Below, in pieces: positions 60,179 through 64,000 of a stretch of DNA of 64,000 nucleotides. The notes beneath the pieces were generated by a model. That model searched no databases and was not told where the DNA came from. It worked only from the letters and a program-made list of their open reading frames with translations. The stretch's first letter is position 1. The number at the start of each line of letters is the position of its first letter. This stretch comes from an uncultured Muribaculaceae bacterium (lineage in GTDB: Bacteria > Bacteroidota > Bacteroidia > Bacteroidales > Muribaculaceae), in contig CAJUMR010000011.1 of NCBI GenBank assembly GCA_910587475.1, forward strand, positions 19,016 to 83,015, read 5' to 3'. The position numbers and the translations under genes were made by a program.

Positions 60179-61474
60179 TCAGAGACGTTCGATCTCGAGA
60201 TCTTTCCACTGCACTTTGATGCCGCCGCCGTCGTGGATCTGAAGGGCGATGCGACCTTGAGCCTTACCGATGATCTCGTCATTGAAATCGACCATAGGTT
60301 CGCCGTTGAGCCATGTCTGCACGTGGTCACCTTCGACGCGCAGACGCAGTGTGTTCCACTCGCCTTCTTTCAGAATACCCTCTTTCTCATCGGGGATCAT
60401 CTGAAGCCATTCGCGGCCATACGATTCATAGATACCACCGGTGTCGCAGTTCTTCGGAGCTACCTCACACTGCCATCCGTGAACGATAGCAGGCTCTTCG
60501 ACAAACGACCGGAAGAACACGCCCGAATTGCCGTTGGAAAGCTGCTTGAACTGAAGAGTAAGATCGAAATCTTTATAGTAGTCATTGGTTGCAAGATAGC
60601 CGTACTTTTTGTCAGGACCGCTTTCGCACACCAGGTAGCCGTCGCCGTCGACATACCACAGCTCTGTGCCGTAGGCCTGCCAGCCGGTAAGATCCTTGCC
60701 GTTGAAGAGCGACTCTTTTTCGCCGGCTTTCTTAGGAAGCTGCTTGATCTTGATGTTGCGGAACGATGCAGGATTGCCGTGATCCTGGAGACAGATCACA
60801 CCGGTGCGGGCAAGACCATATTCAGGAGCATTCTCCCACTTTCCGCTGTTCTTGCGTGCATACCAATCGTCGGTCCATGCTTCGAATTCGAGGATCTTGT
60901 GACCGTTGAGCCAGTGTTCAACATGGCCGTTGTCGAAAACGATGCGCGAATTATTCCACTCGCCCTGAGGATTGACAAACAGCGAGTCGGGATCGGGAAG
61001 ATGCATGGCATAGTCGACGCCAAGCTTCTGCCACTCCTGGAGCTTCTCAGGTGCGTTCACCTCTTCCCAGCCCTCATTGTCGATCAGCTGATACTCCGGA
61101 CCGGTTACATAAGGCACCTGGAAGAACGGATTTTCAACAACGTGATAGAGCATGCCGCTGTTGCCGCCGTGGCTGAGTTTCCAATCCCAGTCGAGGATAA
61201 AATTGTCGAACTGACGGTCAGTCACAATATAGCCTGAGCCATCGCTGCCCTCGCCCTTGGCCTGGATGCAACCGTCGACAACATGCCACGGCTCTGTCAG
61301 TGAGTCGCCGTTGAAGTCGCGCCATCCGTTCATGGTTTCACCGTCGAAAAGCAGCTCCCAGCCGTCGGCGATCTCTGCCTCGGTGAGCTTGTTGTTAGCT
61401 TTTGTGTCGACACACGACACAGTGCCGGCCACAAGTGCCGATGCAAGCGTAAATGTAAAGAATTTAGATTTCAT
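60179..61474 (-). CDS. Lipoprotein with two DUF1080 (3-keto-disaccharide hydrolase-like) domains
   Basis: The 431-residue precursor has lipobox GTVSC (Cys21) and two DUF1080 jellyrolls (about 38-245 and 252-430); each shows the LFxGxxxxGWxxF/Y start (LLFDGETMNGWRDF, SLFNGKDLTGWQAY), a NSGM/NSGV-FF/LY segment and a strand with the LNGxxxxEFE or LNGEPMVDFND motif. DUF1080 proteins have lately been tied to hydrolysis of 3-keto-glycosides, yet most are untested; two domains side by side suggest either one site each or one binding site. It lies 20 bases after trpS on the same strand and may be co-transcribed. Confidence 0.88.
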   Translation of the reverse strand: MKSKFFTFTLASALVAGTVSCVDTKANNKLTEAEIADGWELLFDGETMNGWRDFNGDSLTEPWHVVDGCIQAKGEGSDGSGYIVTDRQFDNFILDWDWKLSHGGNSGMLYHVVENPFFQVPYVTGPEYQLIDNEGWEEVNAPEKLQEWQKLGVDYAMHLPDPDSLFVNPQGEWNNSRIVFDNGHVEHWLNGHKILEFEAWTDDWYARKNSGKWENAPEYGLARTGVICLQDHGNPASFRNIKIKQLPKKAGEKESLFNGKDLTGWQAYGTELWYVDGDGYLVCESGPDKKYGYLATNDYYKDFDLTLQFKQLSNGNSGVFFRSFVEEPAIVHGWQCEVAPKNCDTGGIYESYGREWLQMIPDEKEGILKEGEWNTLRLRVEGDHVQTWLNGEPMVDFNDEIIGKAQGRIALQIHDGGGIKVQWKDLEIERL

Positions 61475-61494
61475 TGTTATTGGATTAGTTGGTT

Positions 61495-62562
61495 TTAGAA
61501 TTTTCTTATACCCATGATCTGACGCACATCAGCGAGAGTCTTGGCCGCACTTTCGCGAGCCTTCTCCGCTCCCTGCTTGACAACGCGGCGCAGATAATCT
61601 TCATCGGCGAGAATGTCGTTGATGCGCTCTCTGATCGGAGTTGTCACTGCAAGGATATCCTCGGCAAGCTGCTTCTTAAGATCGCCGTAGCGGATCGAAC
61701 AGTCGGCATAAGCGTCGCGGTAATGCTTGACAACCTCTGGCGTAGACGTTAGCTCGAGCAGTGAGAACAGATTGGCTACCGGCTCGGCCATCGGCGAATT
61801 GGGTTCCTTGGGACCCTCGTCAGTCACAGCGCGCATCACCTTCTTTCGAAGCGCCTTCGGCTCATCGATAAGATAGATACAGTTGCCTTCGCTCTTGCCC
61901 ATCTTGCCCGAACCGTCGAGACCGGGCACCTTGACCGGAGCTCCTCCGAAATCGAAGTCATAAGGCTCCGCAAAGTAATCGACATTATAGAACGAATTGA
62001 AACGGCGGGCAAAACGGCGCGTAAGCTCGAGATGCTGCAACTGATCCTTGCCGACAGGCACTTTCGTAGCCTTCTGGATCAGGATATCGACGGCCATAAG
62101 CGTCGGATAGGTGAGCAGCCCGGCATTGACGCGTTTGTTCGTCTCGCTGCCGATGATCTGCTTTTCAAATGCCTCGTCGTCATCGCCCTCCGCCGGAGCC
62201 GACAGGCCCAACGCCTTGCGGGCTTTGTCCTTGAACGATGTCGTGCGCATCAGCTCTCCGATGCCGACGTGCATGTTCAGAAGCAGATACATTTCAGCCA
62301 CCTCCGGAACATCACTCTGAATAAAGATCGTAGCCTTGTCAGGATCGATGCCGGCGGCAAGATATTCAGCAAGTATTTTCTTTACATTGGCATGCAGATC
62401 GGCCGGATTGGGATTGGTCGTCAGTGCATGAAGGTCGGCGATAAAGAAACGGCAGTCATAGTCGTCCTGAATCTTGACAAACTTACGCAATGCTCCATAG
62501 TAATTACCAAGATGGAGATTGCCCGTAGAGCGGATGCCGCTCAATACTATTTCCTTACTCAT
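61495..62562 (-). CDS. trpS: Tryptophanyl-tRNA synthetase
   Basis: The 355-residue class Ib synthetase charges tRNA-Trp. The HIGH-type motif appears as STGNLHLGNYYGAL (about residue 12) and the KMSKS-type as SGKMGKSEGN (about 215), with AFKQPI-like and QIKASGD-like segments in the usual places (DVPVEVAEMYL-like region, GKDQLQHLELTRRFARRF). A -7 box (TAAATTTG, 62633-62626) lies about 64 bases before the start. Confidence 0.95.
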   Translation of the reverse strand: MSKEIVLSGIRSTGNLHLGNYYGALRKFVKIQDDYDCRFFIADLHALTTNPNPADLHANVKKILAEYLAAGIDPDKATIFIQSDVPEVAEMYLLLNMHVGIGELMRTTSFKDKARKALGLSAPAEGDDDEAFEKQIIGSETNKRVNAGLLTYPTLMAVDILIQKATKVPVGKDQLQHLELTRRFARRFNSFYNVDYFAEPYDFDFGGAPVKVPGLDGSGKMGKSEGNCIYLIDEPKALRKKVMRAVTDEGPKEPNSPMAEPVANLFSLLELTSTPEVVKHYRDAYADCSIRYGDLKKQLAEDILAVTTPIRERINDILADEDYLRRVVKQGAEKARESAAKTLADVRQIMGIRKF

Positions 62563-62625
62563 GTCTGAGAATCTTTTTTTATTTCGTTAGGGAGTATATG
62601 TTACCTAATAATTGGATTATAAAGG

Positions 62626-62633
62626 CAAATTTA
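62626..62633 (-). promoter_or_regulatory. Putative -7 box of trpS
   Basis: TAAATTTG on the minus strand matches TAnnTTTG; the leader would be about 58 bases. No TTTG at the expected -33 distance. Confidence 0.45.
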
Positions 62634-62714
62634 CGAATTATTCAGGCAAGTAAGAAATTTTAAGCACTTATAATCCCATATCAAAAACACAAATGAATAG
62701 CTAATAATTTGACA

Positions 62715-62749
62715 GAGTTCGCTCGCGGCATCGTCCCGAGAGCGAACTC
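62715..62749 (-). terminator. Hairpin after the outer-membrane barrel gene
   Basis: Perfect 10-bp stem GAGTTCGCTC/GAGCGAACTC with a 15-base loop, 21 bases past the stop at 62770. No T run follows. Confidence 0.5.
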
Positions 62750-62769
62750 TATTGTTATAAAAAATATAT

Positions 62770-64000
62770 TTATCTACCTCCGGCCGTTGATTTTTCAGTG
62801 TTGGCATCAGCGTTTATAATCTTATTTGCGCCGCGCTTCTGTCGTCCCCATTGAATATTGTAACTCACGCTGATGTAGGGCATTCGCATATCGAGTCGCT
62901 GGTGCTGCTCATTCATGTTCCATTTATTTAGCATCTTTGAACCCTGGTCGTATTTGCCAAACGGCATTATTACGCCTGCACCAAATTGCCAGTTTTTCCA
63001 GTTATAGGCGAGTTGGATGATGGAAAGATTCTCGCCCCAACTTATTTTATCTCCCCATAGGTCGTGTTGGGCTCGTACATACTGACCGACAAGTTCAAAT
63101 CCCCAATGTGCAAGCATGACGCTGACATTGCCGCTCCAATTATGGTTATATAACTTGTAATCAGACCCACGCATACGTTCAATCCGGTACTGGATATGGG
63201 CGCTCGCCATCAACCAATGGGGGATAATTTCAACTTGTGGAGACAAGAAAAATGTGAGATTCTGTAAGCCTTTGCTATTTTCGTATGATGTAATGAGTTT
63301 GTTGTCATTCCAATAAAGATATGGGGTAATGGCATCAGGACTTGTGAATGCGCGCACTCCGAAAGTGCCTTCAACTCTTGGTAGACTGAAATTATAGCGC
63401 AGTGTCAGCATATACGACGTGGAAGTCTTCAAGTTGGGATTACCTATGCGCCATTGGAAACCGTCGATTTGCTGAGGAGCAACATTCGTTTCTGCAAGAG
63501 AGGGCGTTGACTGCCATGATTGGAAACTCAGTCTGAATCTGTGATTACGGTTAAGGGTGTAGGCTATAGTGGCTTGTGGTCGCAGATTCCAAGAATGATT
63601 TCCTTGATTCGTTTCTTTGAACATGAAGTCTGTATACTGAGCGCCAAGTCCGGCGGTGAGGCTTACTTTGTTGATACGTTGGAAGTATTCGGCAAAGAAA
63701 TAAACCTTGTCCTGTCGCTGATGAAAAATATCGCCTCCCAGATTCACATATTTAGATCGATTGCGGTTAGCGGAGTAGGATGCTCCGGCTGTAAAACGGG
63801 AACTACTCCAATTTTTGATATAATCGGCCTCAATGGCATATGCTTGGTTGCGGTCTTTTATCATTGTGTGAATGTCGGTAAGATATCCTGAAACATCCTG
63901 AAGTTGTTCTACATAATCAGAGTAGGACTTGCCGTTGTAGAATGATGCGTTGAAATCGACTACAAGAGTCTGGCGTTTATCAAAATGTTGTTCAAGATAT
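62770..64000 (-). CDS. Outer-membrane beta-barrel protein (OMP_b-brl_3 / TonB receptor-like), C-terminal part
   Basis: About 410 residues are inside the window; the frame stays open to the right edge, so the N-terminus (signal, regulatory-like domain, plug) lies outside. The visible part is a run of amphipathic beta-strands with alternating aromatic residues (for example YADYIKNW-like, FFAEYFQRINKVSLTAGLGAQ, YMLTLRYNFSLP), typical of the OMP_b-brl_3 family of TonB-linked barrels in Bacteroidota. The C-terminus carries an extension after the last strand (SYNIQWGRQKRGANK and a polar tail). The ATG at 63864 is an internal Met, not the start. The substrate is unknown. Confidence 0.8.
   Translation of the reverse strand, partial: YLEQHFDKRQTLVVDFNASFYNGKSYSDYVEQLQDVSGYLTDIHTMIKDRNQAYAIEADYIKNWSSSRFTAGASYSANRNRSKYVNLGGDIFHQRQDKVYFFAEYFQRINKVSLTAGLGAQYTDFMFKETNQGNHSWNLRPQATIAYTLNRNHRFRLSFQSWQSTPSLAETNVAPQQIDGFQWRIGNPNLKTSTSYMLTLRYNFSLPRVEGTFGVRAFTSPDAITPYLYWNDNKLITSYENSKGLQNLTFFLSPQVEIIPHWLMASAHIQYRIERMRGSDYKLYNHNWSGNVSVMLAHWGFELVGQYVRAQHDLWGDKISWGENLSIIQLAYNWKNWQFGAGVIMPFGKYDQGSKMLNKWNMNEQHQRLDMRMPYISVSYNIQWGRQKRGANKIINADANTEKSTAGGR

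Overview
The window is chromosomal DNA from a member of the order Bacteroidales. Signs of this are the TAnnTTTG promoter boxes in front of many genes, the near absence of Shine-Dalgarno sequences, gldE/gldD-type genes, secreted proteins with type IX (Por) secretion-type C-terminal tails, a TonB-dependent receptor, and many Bacteroidota-only families (DUF3822, DUF4254, DUF5689, DUF6268, PepSY-like). The moderately high GC and the style of the secreted proteins suggest Muribaculaceae or a close relative; that family-level call is inference. The window is mostly housekeeping and cell-envelope genes. I see no rRNA, prophage, integrase, intact insertion sequence or CRISPR array.

Layout. 1-1.7 kb: end of a gldE-like gene, gldD lipoprotein, 4'-phosphopantetheinyl transferase. 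1.8-6.7 kb: two secreted proteins, a large BspA-type leucine-rich-repeat protein with an internal 477-bp tandem repeat behind a run of ten G, and a second protein with a type IX-like tail. 6.9-13 kb: DUF2723/TMEM260-type membrane protein, polysaccharide deacetylase, and a QueG-PgeF fusion. 13-17.9 kb, minus strand: coaX, outer-membrane barrel, lptC, CorC-type transporter, AraC regulator. 18-21.2 kb, minus strand: a possible 36-aa gene, a membrane nucleotide-sugar epimerase/dehydratase and rubrerythrin. 21.4-24.7 kb: MazG-like hydrolase, deoC, GYF/CD225 protein, DUF2752 protein, 6-bladed propeller lipoprotein. 24.8-25.2 kb: a broken XRE-type regulator. 25.3-32.8 kb: a TonB-dependent receptor followed, instead of a susD, by two multidomain DUF5689 lipoproteins. 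32.9-34.8 kb: DUF3822, rsmD, PepSY-like protein. 34.9-39.3 kb, minus strand: secreted protein, alpha/beta hydrolase, DUF6268 barrel, TonB-C protein. 39.4-39.9 kb: a long imperfect hairpin and tRNA-Leu(CAA). 40-47.3 kb: branching enzyme convergent with an lrp-amylase-yfhO-HSPF cluster. 47.5-55.8 kb: DUF4254, heptosyltransferase-like GT9, ruvB, nucleoside kinase, TPR, HAD phosphatase, ribF, CBM9-like protein. 56-60 kb: Wza-, Wzc- and CpsB/YwqE-type export and control genes. 60-64 kb, minus strand: DUF1080 lipoprotein, trpS and the end of an outer-membrane barrel gene.

How the genes fit together. Most serve the envelope: LPS transport (lptC), LPS/O-glycan building (GT9, epimerase/dehydratase, perhaps DUF2723), polysaccharide export control (Wza/Wzc/CpsB), outer-membrane import (TonB-dependent receptor plus lipoproteins) and type IX-like secretion (GldD, tailed cargo). 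The branching enzyme and amylase point to storage or dietary alpha-glucan use. The features I find most worth a second look are the receptor plus twin DUF5689 lipoproteins, the poly-G tract at the promoter of the LRR protein, the QueG-PgeF fusion, two promoters that leave almost no 5' leader (coaX, mazG-like), the long hairpin beside the tRNA, and the small ORF bounded by terminators.
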